A stretch of DNA of 64,000 nucleotides from Actinoplanes xinjiangensis (GCF_003148685.1 NZ_QGGR01000002.1:124001-188000); one strand, 5' to 3'. Shown: positions 46,001-55,496, counted from the stretch's first letter. Made by a program: numbers and translations. The notes: generated by a model from the letters alone, not told the origin.

Positions 46001-46179
46001 GCGACCAGGTCGGGGTCGTGGACGAAGACGACGTGCCGGCCGGCGAGGTTGAGCCGGTAGATGCCGTCGGGGTGCTGCGCGGCTAGGTCGGCGAAGAACC
46101 GGTGCGTGCCCTCCACCGGCACCTGCAGTCCATTACCGACGATCGGCAGTCCGCGGGGGGTGGGAATAGCGGCGCTCAC
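43033..46179 (-). CDS. CYP102-type self-sufficient cytochrome P450 / NADPH-P450 reductase fusion
   Basis: This is a soluble fatty-acid-hydroxylase-type fusion like P450 BM3, 1048 residues. The P450 domain (1-about 450) has AGHETTSG in helix I, ETLR, and the haem loop FGNGERACIGRQFA (Cys about 400). The reductase has an FMN domain (AYGSNLGTSEDLAQ), an FAD motif RFYSISSSP, and an NADPH site GPGTGFAPLRGFLQER. BM3 residues R47 and F87 have equivalents (LAGR, GDGLF), but Y51 is replaced by F. The C-terminus is QQDVFA where BM3 has DVWAG, so the cofactor-stacking Trp is Phe. GTG 46179 has GAGGAGG seven bases upstream; an ATG at 46200 lies inside the operator. Confidence 0.94.
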   Translation of the reverse strand: MSAAIPTPRGLPIVGNGLQVPVEGTHRFFADLAAQHPDGIYRLNLAGRHVVFVHDPDLVAEVCDETRFYKPIDPPLAHVRDFAGDGLFTAREEEEVWGQAHRILLPAFSQRSMKAYFPQMLEIAGNLVTAWSGRPEVDVSDDMTRLALDTITLAGFGQQFRSFEQAELHPFLQAMGSALTEAMNRTRQLPMVTGLKKRADAAYRSDIAVMQDTVDEVIRARRASGEKSNDLLGLMLEAADPLTGARLSDENIRNQVLTFLIAGHETTSGTLSFALHHLMRNPHVLAQAYAEVDRILPGDTVPTYELIMKLDVIPRILDETLRLHSPITAIGLASREATTLGGRWEIPAHQKVAVILKPLHTHPKAWSDPETFDIDRWLPEAKAGHHPHAYKPFGNGERACIGRQFALTEARLALAMLLQRFAIADPAGHRLTIKQTLTIKPDGFRLRVRPRLAHERLSFDEAVEETSETVEVQASGVRLRVAYGSNLGTSEDLAQQIADRARRSGFDVTVQTLDDLASDLPTEGLLTVVTSSYNGKAPDNAQAFDDLDIPAGALDSVRFAVLGNGNTQWATYQAYPRRVFAKLAAAGARPLVDRGETDASADFDGMAQTWLNGLWNALAAEFGAATPAGSGGPRYRVEVLGEDQIRPAVVSTQAHPVMIMSVEELVGDPAGLWDFSREAPRPGVKAITVRLPDGITYSAGDHLAVYAKNDPELVDWALHTLRVSRDLVIRLGQDGERPTGLPIGVPVTAGLLLTDFVELQEPATRSQIAVLAEHTACPWTTRQLTSWTTSADLYADEILAKRVSVLSLLERFPAVELPFAVFLELVGTIKPRFYSISSSPAVDASLVTITVGLVDGPSRTGNGRYRGMCSQYLARLTPGDVFYGHVRVPAPPFRLPEDPATPMILIGPGTGFAPLRGFLQERARTAGSGPAKLFYGCRHPEHDWLYRAEMEQWAADGVTDLHLAFSAVDGHPHRFVQEALAAEGDAVWELLEQGGHIYLCGDGARMAPAVRDELYAIFRRHTGGTAAEAEAWLRSLEAVGRYQQDVFA

Positions 46180-46196
46180 GGGGGGATCCTCCTCAG

Positions 46197-46232
46197 CCAT
46201 ACGGTGTATGGCGACTACCATACGGCGTATGG
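46197..46232. promoter_or_regulatory. Two palindromic operators between the P450 and TetR genes
   Basis: CCATACGGTGTATGG (46197-46211) and CCATACGGCGTATGG (46218-46232) are near-identical 15-base palindromes with centres exactly 21 bases apart, two helical turns. The second overlaps the TetR start codon. The distance between the two genes is only 49 bases, so a bound TetR would block both transcripts. Confidence 0.8.
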
Positions 46233-46798
46233 CACAAACCGCTAAGTCCGGTGATCAACGTTTAACAAAGGGCGCAATCCTCCAAGCGGCCCTGAAAATC
46301 GTCGACACCGACGGCGTGGACGCACTGAGCATGCGCAAACTCGCAGGCCAACTGGGTGTGAATCCGATGTCGATCTACCACCACGTGGAGAACAAGGCGG
46401 CCCTTCTGGACGGCCTCACCCGCCTGGTCACCGATGGCGCACGTCACATCGCCGTCGGGGACGGAACGTGGCAGCAACAACTGCGCAACCTCGCGTACGA
46501 GTTCCGGTCGCTCAGCCTCGCCCACGGCAACCTGATCCGGTACGCCTTTTCGAGTGACGACTTCATCCAGCGCGACGGCCCGATGTGGCGGGCCCTGTGC
46601 ACGGTGCTGCGCACCGCGGGCCTCCCCGAGACCGAGGTCGAGCGGACCGGCGCGGTCCTGGCCGTACTCGTCGGCGGACTGCTGCACACCGAGGTCAACG
46701 GCACGATGCGCCGTCTGATCGGTTCCGGACAGGCCGACGACGCCGGCTTCGCCCTCGCGGTGCAGCTGTTGATCGACGGTGTGGCCGCCCGGGTGTGA
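46229..46798 (+). CDS. TetR-family repressor
   Basis: The 189-residue protein has an N-terminal TetR helix-turn-helix (RLTKGAILQAALKIVD and VNPMSIYHHVENKAALLDGL) and a ligand-binding C-terminal domain. It is divergent from the P450 fusion gene; the two palindromes at 46197-46232 are its probable operators, so it likely represses both genes until a P450 substrate or product binds. ATG 46229 has no Shine-Dalgarno (a leaderless start is possible); ATG 46208 is an alternative. Confidence 0.9.
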   Translation: MAQTAKSGDQRLTKGAILQAALKIVDTDGVDALSMRKLAGQLGVNPMSIYHHVENKAALLDGLTRLVTDGARHIAVGDGTWQQQLRNLAYEFRSLSLAHGNLIRYAFSSDDFIQRDGPMWRALCTVLRTAGLPETEVERTGAVLAVLVGGLLHTEVNGTMRRLIGSGQADDAGFALAVQLLIDGVAARV

Positions 46799-46903
46799 GG
46801 TGAGCTGACCATGAAGTTGTGATGAACCGGCTGTGGAAGACCTGTGTCGCTGCAGGTAGGCTCGGCCCCCGATCCCGGCCGGTCACTCATCGCTAGGTAG
46901 GAC

Positions 46904-49027
46904 ATGTCGGTCACTTACGACGCCCAGCTCCACAGTGCGCGGCCGGGGACAGCCTCCCCCTCCGCGCAACCTCACCTCGGTTTCCGACCGGACATCGAGG
47001 GGATGCGCGCCATCGCGGTGACGCTCGTCGTGCTCTCGCACGCCGGCATCACCAGCCTCGAGGGCGGATACGTCGGTGTCGACGTGTTCTTCGTGATCTC
47101 CGGCTTCCTGATCACGACGCTGCTGCTCAAGGAGCTGAGCCGCACCGGGACCGTCTCGCTGGCCACCTTCTACGCCCGGCGGGCCACCCGGCTGCTGCCC
47201 GCGTCGACCGTGGTCCTGCTGGTCACCGTGACCGCCGCCTGGCTGTGGCTCCCGGCCACCCGGTTCAAGTCGATCTCGCTGGACGCGATCTACGCGACGT
47301 TCTACGGCATCAACTGGCGCCTGGCGAACGAGGGCGTCCAGTACATGAACGCCAGCGCCGAGCCCTCCCCGCTGCAGCACTTCTGGTCGCTCGCGGTGGA
47401 GGAGCAGTTCTACCTGGTCTGGCCGCTCCTGCTGCTGATCTTCGCGCTGGTCTGGGGTAAGCGCCGGGCGCCGGTGATCATCACGTTGATGCTCGTCGTC
47501 GCGGCCTCGCTGACGGTCAGCGTGCTGCAGACCTCGACGTCGGCGCCGTGGGCCTACTTCGGCGCGCACACCCGCGCCTGGGAGCTGGCGGTCGGCGCGC
47601 TGATCGCGGTCGGCGCGGCCCGCCTCGCCGGCCTCCCGAAGACCCTGGCCGCCGCCCTCACCTGGGCCGGACTCGCCGCCGTGGTCGTCTCGGCGTTCCT
47701 CTACGACGAGGAGACCCCGTTCCCCGGCTCGGCCGCGCTCCTGCCGGTGCTCGGCGCGGCCGCGATCATCGCCGGTGGCACGTCCGCTCCGGCCGGCGGC
47801 GCCGCGACGATCCTGCGGACCTGGCCGTTCCAGCAGATCGGCAGGTACTCGTACAGCTGGTACCTGTGGCACTGGCCGGTCCTGATGATCGTCCCGCACA
47901 TGCTCGACGTGGAGCCGAACGTCCCGCTCAACCTCGGCCTCGCGGCCGGTGCGCTGGTGCTGGCGATCGGGTCGTACCACTTCATCGAGAACCCGGCCCG
48001 CAACCAGGCGTGGGTGAAGGCCAAGGCGCGCCGCGGCCTGGCCGTCGGCCTCGCGCTCTCCTGTTTCGCCGCCCTGGTCGCCCAGGCCGGTGCGATGAAG
48101 CCGCCGCAGCTGGCCAAGGGTGCCCCGGCGGTCGACACCGCGGCGGCCCTCGCGGCGGCCGCCGACCCGGAGGCCGAACTCCGGCGGATCATCGCCGCCT
48201 CGGCGGGCACCGGCAAGCTGCCGTCCAACACCACGCCGAAGGTGCAGAGCGCGTGGAAGGACAAGCCGGTCTACTACAACGCCGGATGCCACCTGGACTA
48301 CCTGGACGCGGTCATGCCGAATCAGTGCGTGTACGGCGACCCGGCCGGCACCCGGACGGTGGTCCTGTTCGGTGACTCGCACGCCGCACACTGGTTCCCC
48401 GCGGTCGACACGATCGCCAAGGAGCGTGGCTGGAAGCTGCTGGTCCGCACCAAGAGCGCCTGCAACGCCGCGTCGGTGCTGACCTTCAGCCCCGGGCTCA
48501 AGCGGGACTACACCGAATGCCCGGCCTGGCGCGCGGAGGTGCTCGCCGAGATCAAGAAGGCGCAGCCGTACCTCGTGGTGATCTCCTCCAGCGGCAACAA
48601 CGGCAACCCCCTGGTGGACGAGGCCGGCAACCGCCCCTCCGGACCCGGGCTGGACGCGGAGTGGGCGGCCGGATGGGAGACCACGTACCGCGCGCTCAAG
48701 GGGCCGAAGACCAGGCTGGTGCAGATCCGGGACACCCCGTGGCCCGGCTACAACATGCCGGAGTGCCTCGCCGAGCACTCCGACAAGGTCGCCCGGTGCG
48801 CCGCGCAGCCGGCGAAGTCGATCGTCCTGCCGGACCGGCAGGTACTCGTCGCCCGGACCGCGAAGACCAACGGGGTCCAGATGATCGACCCGCTCCCCTG
48901 GTTCTGCACCGCGGACGCCTGCCCGGGGCTGATCGGCAACGTGCTGGTGTGGCGCGACGACGACCACATCACCACGCGGTACTCCACGATGCTGGCTCCG
49001 CTGCTGTCCGCGAGGCTGCCGAAGTAG
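46904..49027 (+). CDS. Membrane acyltransferase with SGNH domain (OafA/YrhL family)
   Basis: The 707-residue protein has an acyltransferase-3 membrane domain of about ten helices (residues about 25-390; [46 protein letters not shown]) and an extracellular SGNH esterase-like domain with GDSHAAHW near residue 490 and a DxxH-type motif DDDHIT near 685. Such proteins O-acetylate peptidoglycan or surface polysaccharide. ATG 46904 follows GGTAGGA. The substrate is unknown. Confidence 0.92.
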   Translation: MSVTYDAQLHSARPGTASPSAQPHLGFRPDIEGMRAIAVTLVVLSHAGITSLEGGYVGVDVFFVISGFLITTLLLKELSRTGTVSLATFYARRATRLLPASTVVLLVTVTAAWLWLPATRFKSISLDAIYATFYGINWRLANEGVQYMNASAEPSPLQHFWSLAVEEQFYLVWPLLLLIFALVWGKRRAPVIITLMLVVAASLTVSVLQTSTSAPWAYFGAHTRAWELAVGALIAVGAARLAGLPKTLAAALTWAGLAAVVVSAFLYDEETPFPGSAALLPVLGAAAIIAGGTSAPAGGAATILRTWPFQQIGRYSYSWYLWHWPVLMIVPHMLDVEPNVPLNLGLAAGALVLAIGSYHFIENPARNQAWVKAKARRGLAVGLALSCFAALVAQAGAMKPPQLAKGAPAVDTAAALAAAADPEAELRRIIAASAGTGKLPSNTTPKVQSAWKDKPVYYNAGCHLDYLDAVMPNQCVYGDPAGTRTVVLFGDSHAAHWFPAVDTIAKERGWKLLVRTKSACNAASVLTFSPGLKRDYTECPAWRAEVLAEIKKAQPYLVVISSSGNNGNPLVDEAGNRPSGPGLDAEWAAGWETTYRALKGPKTRLVQIRDTPWPGYNMPECLAEHSDKVARCAAQPAKSIVLPDRQVLVARTAKTNGVQMIDPLPWFCTADACPGLIGNVLVWRDDDHITTRYSTMLAPLLSARLPK

Positions 49028-49054
49028 GGCGCCGCCGACCCGGACAACTGACGA

Positions 49055-49099
49055 AACGGCCCCGCCACCGGTACGGAAGCACCGGCAGCGGGGCCGTTC
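49055..49099 (+). terminator. Terminator after the acyltransferase gene
   Basis: ACGGCCCCGC and GCGGGGCCGT form a stem with an inner hairpin, 29 bases after the stop codon at 49027. The remaining gap to the urease genes (49100-49180) shows no gene. Confidence 0.8.
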
Positions 49100-49180
49100 C
49101 ATGTTTTGATCAGTCCGGGGTTACACGTCCGAAACTTCCACCTGCGAGCATTCCGTGGCGCGATCAGCAGGAGGTTCCCT

Positions 49181-49483
49181 TTGTTCCTCAGCCAGCACGA
49201 GCAGGAACGCCTGCTCATCCACGTCGCGGCCGATGTCGCCCAGCGGCGCCGCGACCGGGGTCTCCGGCTCAACTACCCGGAGGCCACCGCGATCATCACC
49301 GCCTTCCTGCTGGAGGGCGCGCGCGACGGGCGTACCGTCGCCGAACTGATGGACGCCGGCCGGCGCGTGCTCACCCGTGCGGACGTCATGGAGGGCGTGC
49401 CCGAGATGCTGGCCGAGGTGCAGGTCGAGGCCACGTTCCCGGACGGGACCAAGCTCGTCACCGTGCACGGGCCGATCTCATGA
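49181..49483 (+). CDS. ureA: Urease subunit gamma
   Basis: UreA is a structural subunit of nickel urease, which splits urea into ammonia and CO2. The 100 residues ([52 protein letters not shown]) match the family throughout. The start is TTG at 49181 with AGGAGG six bases upstream; no ATG or GTG gives a family-like N-terminus. The stop overlaps ureB (ATGA). Confidence 0.96.
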   Translation: MFLSQHEQERLLIHVAADVAQRRRDRGLRLNYPEATAIITAFLLEGARDGRTVAELMDAGRRVLTRADVMEGVPEMLAEVQVEATFPDGTKLVTVHGPIS

Positions 49484-49887
49484 TCCCCGGCGAGATCCTC
49501 TTCGGCGACGGCGACATCGAGATCAACGCCGGGCGCCCGACCGTGGCCCTGACCGTCCGCAACACCGGTGACCGGCCGGTGCAGGTCGGCTCGCACTTCC
49601 ACTTCGCCGAGTCCAACGCCGCCCTGGAGTTCGACCGGACCGCCGCCTGGGGTCACCGCCTCGCCATCCCGGCCGGCACGTCGGTGCGGTTCGAGCCCGG
49701 CATCCCCCGCGACATCACGCTCGTGGCGCTCGCCGGCAACCGCATCGTGCCCGGCCTCCGCGGCCTGGCCGGCGGGCCGCTCGACCGGGTCCCGCCGCCG
49801 CCCGCACCCGACCCCACCGACATCGAGCCGGCCGGCTCCCTCGACGAGGACACCGGCGAGGGCGAGCACAACGGGAGCCCGCGATGA
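49480..49887 (+). CDS. ureB: Urease subunit beta
   Basis: This second structural subunit has 135 residues: [38 protein letters not shown] and [13 protein letters not shown] are family-typical, with an extra acidic C-terminal tail of about 30 residues ([16 protein letters not shown]). ATG 49480 overlaps the ureA stop, and the stop overlaps ureC (ATGA). Confidence 0.96.
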   Translation: MIPGEILFGDGDIEINAGRPTVALTVRNTGDRPVQVGSHFHFAESNAALEFDRTAAWGHRLAIPAGTSVRFEPGIPRDITLVALAGNRIVPGLRGLAGGPLDRVPPPPAPDPTDIEPAGSLDEDTGEGEHNGSPR

Positions 49888-51602
49888 CATCGTTGGACCG
49901 CAGCCGTTACGCGGCGCTGCTCGGGCCCACCAAGGGTGACCGGATCCGGCTCGCCGACACCGACCTGCTGATCGAGATCGAAGAGGACCGCAGCTCCGGC
50001 CCGGTCCCCGGCGACGAGGTCGTCTTCGGCGGCGGCAAGGTGATCCGCGAGTCGATGGGACAGGGCCGGGCCACCCGCGCCGAGGGCGCCCCGGACACCG
50101 TCATCACCGGTGTCGTCGTCCTCGACCACTGGGGGATCGTCAAGGCCGACGTCGGCATCCGCGACGGCCTGATCGTCGCCATCGGCAAGGCCGGCAACCC
50201 GGACACCATGGACGGCGTACACCCCGACCTGGTCATCGGCCCCGGCACCCAGATCCTGGCCGGCAACGGCAAGATCCTCACCGCCGGTGCGATCGACAGC
50301 CACGTGCACCTGATCAGCCCGACCATCCTGGACACCGCCCTCGCCGCCGGCATCACCACGATCATCGGTGGCGGCACCGGCCCCGACGAGGGCACCAAGG
50401 CCACCACCGTCACCCCGAACGCCTGGCACCTGGCCCGGATGCTGGAGTCGCTGGACACCTGGCCGATCAACGTGCTGCTGCTCGGCAAGGGCAACACGAT
50501 GTCCGCCGAGTCGATGTGGGAGCAGCTGCGCGGCGGCGCGGGCGGCTTCAAACTGCACGAGGACTGGGGCACCACACCCGCCGCGATCGACGCCTGCCTC
50601 CAGGTGTGCGACGCGTCCGGGGTGCAGGTGGCGATCCACACCGACACGCTGAACGAGGCCGGCTTCGTCGAGGAGACGCTGCGGGCCATCGCCGGGCGGT
50701 CGATCCACGCCTATCACACCGAGGGCGCGGGCGGCGGGCACGCGCCGGACATCATCACGGTCGCGTCGCACCCGAACATCCTGCCGTCGTCGACCAACCC
50801 GACCCGGCCGTACACCCGCAACACCCTCAGCGAGCACCTGGACATGCTGATGGTCTGCCATCACCTGAACTCCTCGGTGCCGGAGGACCTGGCGTTCGCC
50901 GAGAGCCGGATCCGGCCGTCGACCATGGCCGCCGAGGACTACCTGCACGATCTGGGCGCCATCTCGATGATCGGGTCGGACTCGCAGGCGATGGGACGGG
51001 TGGGCGAGGTGATCATGCGTACCTGGCAGACCGCGCACGTGATGAAGGCCCGCGTCGGCTCCCTGCCGGGCGACGGCGCCGCGGACAACAACCGGGCGAA
51101 ACGGTATGTCGCGAAGTACACGATCTGCCCGGCGCGGGCGCACGGCATGGACGCCCACGTCGGCTCGGTCGAGCCGGGCAAGCTGGCCGACCTGGTGCTC
51201 TGGGATCCGGCGTTCTTCGGGGTACGCCCGGCGGTCGTCCTCAAGGGCGGCATGATCGCCTGGGCGCAGATGGGTGACGCCAACGCCTCGATCCCGACCC
51301 CGCAGCCGATGCTGCCCCGCCCGATGTTCGGCGCCTACGGTGTCGTCCCGGCGCAGACGTCCGTCGCGTTCGTGGCCCCGGCCGCGATCGACGCCCTGCT
51401 CAACGACCGGATCGGGGTGAAGCGGGCGCTGGTGCCGGTCGGCGACACCCGCTCGGTCGGCAAGGCGGACATGCCGCTGAACGACGCCATGCCCCGCATC
51501 GAGGTCAAGGCGGACACGTTCGAGGTGCGCATCGACGGCCAGGTGATCGAACCCGATCCGGTCGACGTGCTGCCGATGGCCCAGCGCTATTTCCTGTTCT
51601 GA
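49884..51602 (+). CDS. ureC: Urease subunit alpha (catalytic)
   Basis: The catalytic subunit, 572 residues. The di-nickel site is intact: HVHLI near residue 137, the carbamylated Lys in [10 protein letters not shown] near 222, the [14 protein letters not shown] and ASHPN segments, and the flap Cys-His in VCHHLN near 323. ATG 49884 overlaps the ureB stop (ATGA). Nickel insertion depends on ureF, ureG and ureD downstream. No ureE gene is present. Confidence 0.98.
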   Translation: MTSLDRSRYAALLGPTKGDRIRLADTDLLIEIEEDRSSGPVPGDEVVFGGGKVIRESMGQGRATRAEGAPDTVITGVVVLDHWGIVKADVGIRDGLIVAIGKAGNPDTMDGVHPDLVIGPGTQILAGNGKILTAGAIDSHVHLISPTILDTALAAGITTIIGGGTGPDEGTKATTVTPNAWHLARMLESLDTWPINVLLLGKGNTMSAESMWEQLRGGAGGFKLHEDWGTTPAAIDACLQVCDASGVQVAIHTDTLNEAGFVEETLRAIAGRSIHAYHTEGAGGGHAPDIITVASHPNILPSSTNPTRPYTRNTLSEHLDMLMVCHHLNSSVPEDLAFAESRIRPSTMAAEDYLHDLGAISMIGSDSQAMGRVGEVIMRTWQTAHVMKARVGSLPGDGAADNNRAKRYVAKYTICPARAHGMDAHVGSVEPGKLADLVLWDPAFFGVRPAVVLKGGMIAWAQMGDANASIPTPQPMLPRPMFGAYGVVPAQTSVAFVAPAAIDALLNDRIGVKRALVPVGDTRSVGKADMPLNDAMPRIEVKADTFEVRIDGQVIEPDPVDVLPMAQRYFLF

Positions 51603-51638
51603 CATGCCACCCCCCACCACCCCCGCCGGGGTCGCGGC

Positions 51639-52283
51639 ATGAGTCTCGGGGCCCTGCTGCTGCTCGCCGACGGGCGGCTGCCCTCCGGTGGGCACGCGCA
51701 CTCCGGAGGGCTGGAACCACAGATCGCCAACGGGCGGGTCCGGGATGTCGACGGGCTGGCCGGGTTCCTGCGGGGCAGGCTCGCCACCAGCGGCCTGGTG
51801 TCGGCGGCTTTCGCGGCCGCCACCTGCGCCGACGTCGGGCGGAGCGCCGAACTGGACGCGGGACTGGACGCCCGGACTCCGTCCCCCGCTCTGCGCCGGG
51901 CCTCGCGGGCGCAGGGCCGGGCTCTGCTGCGGGCAGGCCGGGCGATGTGGCCGATCGCCACGATCGGCAGGGAGCCGCATCAGCCGGTGGCGCTCGGCGC
52001 CCTCGCCGCGGCGGCCGGGTTGACGCCCGCCGAGGCCGCGATCGCCGCCGCGCACGGCACGATCACCGGCTCGGCCAGCGCCGGCGTTCGGCTGCTCGGC
52101 CTCGACCCGTACGCCGTCCACGCGCTCCTGGCACGGTTGACCCCCGAGTGCGACCGGATCGCGGCGCTCGCGGCGGCCCGGTCCGGTGACCCGGTCGACG
52201 AGCTGCCGGCCGCGGGCGCACCCCTGCTCGACATCGGCGCCGAGCACCACGCCACCTGGGAGGTCCGCCTCTTCGCCTCCTGA
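51639..52283 (+). CDS. ureF: Urease accessory protein UreF
   Basis: UreF is a nickel-insertion GTPase regulator with UreG and UreD. The 214-residue protein has the family N-terminus [21 protein letters not shown] and the conserved C-terminal segment around [23 protein letters not shown] 51639 stands 36 bases after the ureC stop. Confidence 0.94.
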   Translation: MSLGALLLLADGRLPSGGHAHSGGLEPQIANGRVRDVDGLAGFLRGRLATSGLVSAAFAAATCADVGRSAELDAGLDARTPSPALRRASRAQGRALLRAGRAMWPIATIGREPHQPVALGALAAAAGLTPAEAAIAAAHGTITGSASAGVRLLGLDPYAVHALLARLTPECDRIAALAAARSGDPVDELPAAGAPLLDIGAEHHATWEVRLFAS

Positions 52284-52384
52284 GGAGGAGCCGGACCACA
52301 CCTTCCGACGACCCGGCCCCGGCACCCCACGTGCCGGACCGGACGCACGAGCTGGACCGAACCATCCTGAAGGGCAGGACGAAC

Positions 52385-53083
52385 ATGCATCCGGAACCGC
52401 ACGAACACGGCCCCGACGAGGTTCCGCACACGCACCCGGAACCCGGTGTGGATCCGCACCTGCCGCTGGACGGCGGGCCCCGCGCGCTGCGCATCGGGAT
52501 CGGCGGGCCGGTCGGCTCGGGCAAGACCGCACTGGTCGCGGCGCTGTGCCGGGCGCTCGGCGACGAGCTGCGCCTGGCGGTCGTGACCAACGACATCTAC
52601 ACCACCGAGGACGCCGACTTCCTGCTGCGCAACGGTGTGCTCCCGGAGGAGCGGGTCCGCGCCGTGGAGACCGGCTGCTGCCCGCACACCGCGATCCGCG
52701 ACGACATCTCGGCGAACCTGGACGCCGTCGAGGATCTCGAGGAGAAGCTGGGCCCGCTGGACCTGGTACTGGTCGAGAGCGGTGGCGACAACTTGACGGC
52801 GACGTTCAGCAAGGGCCTGATCGACCGGCAGATCTTCGTGGTCGACGTGGCCGGCGGCGACAAGGTGCCCCGCAAGGGCGGCCCCGGCGTGACCACCGCC
52901 GACCTGCTGGTGATCAACAAGACGGATCTGGCCCCGATGGTCGGCGCGGACCTGTCGGTGATGGACCGCGACGCCCGGGCGCGGCGGCACGACCTGCCCA
53001 CGGTCTTCCTGTCGTTGGCCGAGGACAAGCAGGCCACGCCGGTGGCCGACTGGATCCGCGGCCTGGTCGCGGCCCGGGTCTGA
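52385..53083 (+). CDS. ureG: Urease accessory GTPase UreG
   Basis: UreG is the GTPase that drives nickel delivery to urease. The 232-residue protein has a P-loop [27 protein letters not shown], the metal-binding CPH motif in [13 protein letters not shown], and NKTDL for guanine binding. The N-terminus is His-rich ([18 protein letters not shown]), likely storing or binding nickel, which may compensate for the missing ureE. ATG 52385 follows AGGA; a longer GTG start at 52331 is possible. Confidence 0.95.
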   Translation: MHPEPHEHGPDEVPHTHPEPGVDPHLPLDGGPRALRIGIGGPVGSGKTALVAALCRALGDELRLAVVTNDIYTTEDADFLLRNGVLPEERVRAVETGCCPHTAIRDDISANLDAVEDLEEKLGPLDLVLVESGGDNLTATFSKGLIDRQIFVVDVAGGDKVPRKGGPGVTTADLLVINKTDLAPMVGADLSVMDRDARARRHDLPTVFLSLAEDKQATPVADWIRGLVAARV

Positions 53084-53085
53084 GG

Positions 53086-53838
53086 ATGCGGGCGGAAGCC
53101 GGGATCGTCGCGGAGCGCGACGACCGGGGCGGGACCCGGCTCGCCGTGCTGCGCGGCGAGTCGCCGTTGCTGCTGCGCCGGACCGGGCGACCGGACGGCG
53201 GCGGCGTGACGGTTCATCTGGTCGGCGGCGCGGCCGGTCCGCTACGCGGCGACGAGCTGCGGCTGGACGTCGTGGTGGAGCCGGGTGCCCGGCTGGAGAT
53301 ACGCAGTGTGGCGGCGTCGCTCGCGCTGCCCGGCCGGCCGGCGCCGCCGTCCCGGCTGACCGTCACCGCGTCGGTGGCGGCCGGTGGAACGCTGCGGTGG
53401 CTGCCGGAGCCGCTGATCGCGGCCGCGGGCTGCGATCACGACGTGGTGACGCGGGTGGACGTGGCCGAGGGCGGGACGCTGCTGTGGCGCGACGACCTGG
53501 TCTGCGGGCGGCATCGGGAGGCGTCGGGCGCGGTTCGGGCGGACACCCTGATCCGGTACGCCGGGGTCGCGCTCTACCGGCATGAACTCGCCGTCGGGCC
53601 GGGCGCCCCGGGCTGGGACGGTGCGGCGGTGCTCGGTGGCGGGCGGGCGATCGGCACGGTGGTCACCGCCGGCCCGGAGCTGCCGGAACCGGCGGTGCTC
53701 GGGACGGATGCCGCGGCGATGCGACTGGCCGGGCCGGGAGTCCTGGCGACCGCGGTCGGCGAGGACATCCGGCAGGTGAAGGCGGCGCTCGACCCGTGGT
53801 GCGATCCAGCGTCCCGTCGGGCTCTCACCGCTGTCTGA
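53086..53838 (+). CDS. ureD: Urease accessory protein UreD
   Basis: UreD (UreH) is the scaffold that docks UreF and UreG on urease. The 250-residue protein is diverged but contains the typical PLRGDELRLDVVVEPGARLE and a mid-region with LRWLPEPLIAAAGCDH. ATG 53086 starts two bases after the ureG stop. A 17-bp terminator overlaps its last codons. Confidence 0.9.
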   Translation: MRAEAGIVAERDDRGGTRLAVLRGESPLLLRRTGRPDGGGVTVHLVGGAAGPLRGDELRLDVVVEPGARLEIRSVAASLALPGRPAPPSRLTVTASVAAGGTLRWLPEPLIAAAGCDHDVVTRVDVAEGGTLLWRDDLVCGRHREASGAVRADTLIRYAGVALYRHELAVGPGAPGWDGAAVLGGGRAIGTVVTAGPELPEPAVLGTDAAAMRLAGPGVLATAVGEDIRQVKAALDPWCDPASRRALTAV

Positions 53839-53864
53839 GGCACGCCGAGACAGCGGTGAGAGCC
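53820..53864. terminator. Bidirectional terminator between ureD and the sigma factor gene
   Basis: A perfect 17-bp inverted repeat (53820-53836 with 53848-53864) spans the ureD stop codon and separates the two convergent genes. Confidence 0.85.
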
Positions 53865-53881
53865 ATACCGTGAACCACTTC

Positions 53882-54784
53882 TCAGGCGGCGACCGCGATG
53901 GGTACGCCGTGGCTGTCGGTCAGCGCCAGCCGGGTGTGCAGGCTGCCCTGCTGCGCGACCTTCGCGAAATATTCGCTGCGCCGTCGCTGGAGACAGCCCT
54001 TACGCGTTCGTGGTCCCCCCGCGGCCACGGTCAGCAGTTCCGGCGCGAGTGAGCTGTTCAGGCCCTCCCGGAGCAGCCGTAACGCCTCGGTGCGCAGCTG
54101 GGAGATCCGGGACTCGGTGACACCGAGCCGGGCCGCCACCTCGCTGAGCGGCTGTTCCTGTAGGAAAGATTCCTGCACCACCTGCCTCAGGCGCTCCGGC
54201 AGCGCCTGGATGGCCTGATGCAGATAGCCCAGGCGTTCCCGCTTGAGCAGCAGGTCCTCGGGTCCTTCGGAAGTCTCCGGCACCATCTCCTCTGCCGCTC
54301 CGGTGGGGAATCCCTGGAGACTGAGCAGGGAGGCCTTCTGTACGTCGTCCTCGACGCTGGCCAGCTCGTTGACGCCGATGCCGAGCATCTCGGCCACTTC
54401 GGCGTCGCTGGGCGTACGGCCGAGCGCTCCGGTGAGTTCCTGGCGGGCGGTGGCGGCACGCCGGGCCCGGGCCCGGACCGATCGGCTGGCCCAGTCCTGT
54501 CCACGCAGTTCGTCGAGCAGGGCACCCCGGATCCGGACCGCGGCGAAACGGTGGAAGGGGATGCCACGGGTCACGTCGAAGGACCGGGCCGCGCCGAGCA
54601 GGGCCGCGAAGCCGGCGGACGAGAGGTCATCTGCGTGGACATGGCCGGGCACCCGGTTGAGCAGTTCCCGGACCAGATGGCCAACCATCGGCATGTTCTC
54701 GCGAATCAGATCCTCGATGTCACGCGCAGAGGGCACGTCGTGAATCAAGCCGATGGTGGCGGGGAGTTCGGTCGTGGTGGTCAC
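53882..54784 (-). CDS. FliA/WhiG-family RNA polymerase sigma factor
   Basis: The 300-residue sigma-70 protein has sigma-2 (about 25-105, HADDLSSAGFAALLGAARSFDVTRGI and DELRGQDWASRSVR, diagnostic of the FliA/WhiG group), sigma-3 (GRTPSDAEVAEMLGI) and sigma-4 (LSEVAARLGVTESRISQL), then an extra basic C-terminal tail of about 50 residues. In actinoplanetes such factors drive flagellar or spore genes; no flagellar gene is in the window. GTG 54784 has GGAGG five bases upstream. Confidence 0.92.
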   Translation of the reverse strand: MTTTTELPATIGLIHDVPSARDIEDLIRENMPMVGHLVRELLNRVPGHVHADDLSSAGFAALLGAARSFDVTRGIPFHRFAAVRIRGALLDELRGQDWASRSVRARARRAATARQELTGALGRTPSDAEVAEMLGIGVNELASVEDDVQKASLLSLQGFPTGAAEEMVPETSEGPEDLLLKRERLGYLHQAIQALPERLRQVVQESFLQEQPLSEVAARLGVTESRISQLRTEALRLLREGLNSSLAPELLTVAAGGPRTRKGCLQRRRSEYFAKVAQQGSLHTRLALTDSHGVPIAVAA

Positions 54785-54886
54785 GTAGTCCTCCTCGCTG
54801 GTACTAACCGGCTGATGAAACCGGCTTACGAGAAGAACAGTGGCCGTCTACGGGTGCAGCGTCAGGCGAACTTGGTTGCATTTGTG

Positions 54887-54908
54887 GAGTTTTTTCATGA
54901 AAAACCTC
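54887..54908. promoter_or_regulatory. AT-rich palindrome upstream of the sigma factor gene
   Basis: A 22-base near-perfect palindrome centred on TTTTTCATGAAAAA stands out in very GC-rich surroundings, about 100 bases before the sigma factor start and after the small gene at 54996. It may be an operator or promoter element, or the 3' hairpin of the small gene. Confidence 0.4.
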
Positions 54909-54951
54909 AGAACCGAGAGGACCACCACGGACCAACGAGGTTTCAAACACG

Positions 54952-54980
54952 GAACCCGGCCGCTGTGCGCGGCCGGGTTC
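54952..54980 (-). terminator. Terminator after the small gene at 54996
   Basis: GAACCCGGCCGC (54952-54963) and GCGGCCGGGTTC (54969-54980) form a perfect 12-bp stem just beyond the stop codon. Confidence 0.8.
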
Positions 54981-54995
54981 GCAGAAGCGGGGACG

Positions 54996-55250
54996 TCAGT
55001 GCAGCACCGGGGCACGCAGCGCCGGCACCTCGGCCAGCTCCTCGTGCACCCACGTCATCCGCTGCACCGCGATCTCCGGGTGATCACCGAACTCCTCCGC
55101 CACGCCGGCGGCGCAACCGTCGCTGCCGTGCCGCAGGATCATCGCGGTGATCGCCTCCTGCACCGCGACCCCGGAGGGGCTCTCAGACGGCTGGAGGTAC
55201 GAGACGAAAAGCGCCTCGGCGGCCAGATCCTTCACTGCTGTGCTGATCAT
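54996..55250 (-). CDS. Small conserved-looking protein of unknown function
   Basis: The 84-residue soluble protein starts MISTAVKDLAAEALFVSYLQ and is mostly helical, with a cysteine in SDGCAAGVAEEFGDHPE and an ending HEELAEVPALRAPVLH. No motif of known function is seen. It has a terminator and stands alone between the sigma factor and the kinase gene, on the same strand as both. ATG 55250 follows a GGGGAG ten bases upstream. The 246 bases beyond it (to 55496) show only a short antisense-like frame I do not support. Confidence 0.6.
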   Translation of the reverse strand: MISTAVKDLAAEALFVSYLQPSESPSGVAVQEAITAMILRHGSDGCAAGVAEEFGDHPEIAVQRMTWVHEELAEVPALRAPVLH

Positions 55251-55496
55251 TTCTGTCGAACTCCCCGATGTCGACGACCTGCTTGAACTCGGCTGACACC
55301 AACGACTTACCCGGGCTCTCGCCCATCATCCGCTCGGGTGCCATACGGGCCGGCAGCCACGCCGTGCCAAAGTGCCGCAATCCGGACTCTCGGATCGGAG
55401 CAGAAGCGCCTGTCGGTCTGAGTTCACCGTAGCGCTTCGGTCCGACCTTCTGCCCCCGGTTTTCCACCGCCGATCGGCTCCACCAGCCGACCGTTC

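Noticed and set aside
49653..52532. A 959-codon minus-strand frame opposite the urease genes
   Set aside because: Antisense shadow of ureB, ureC and ureF; no domain seen.
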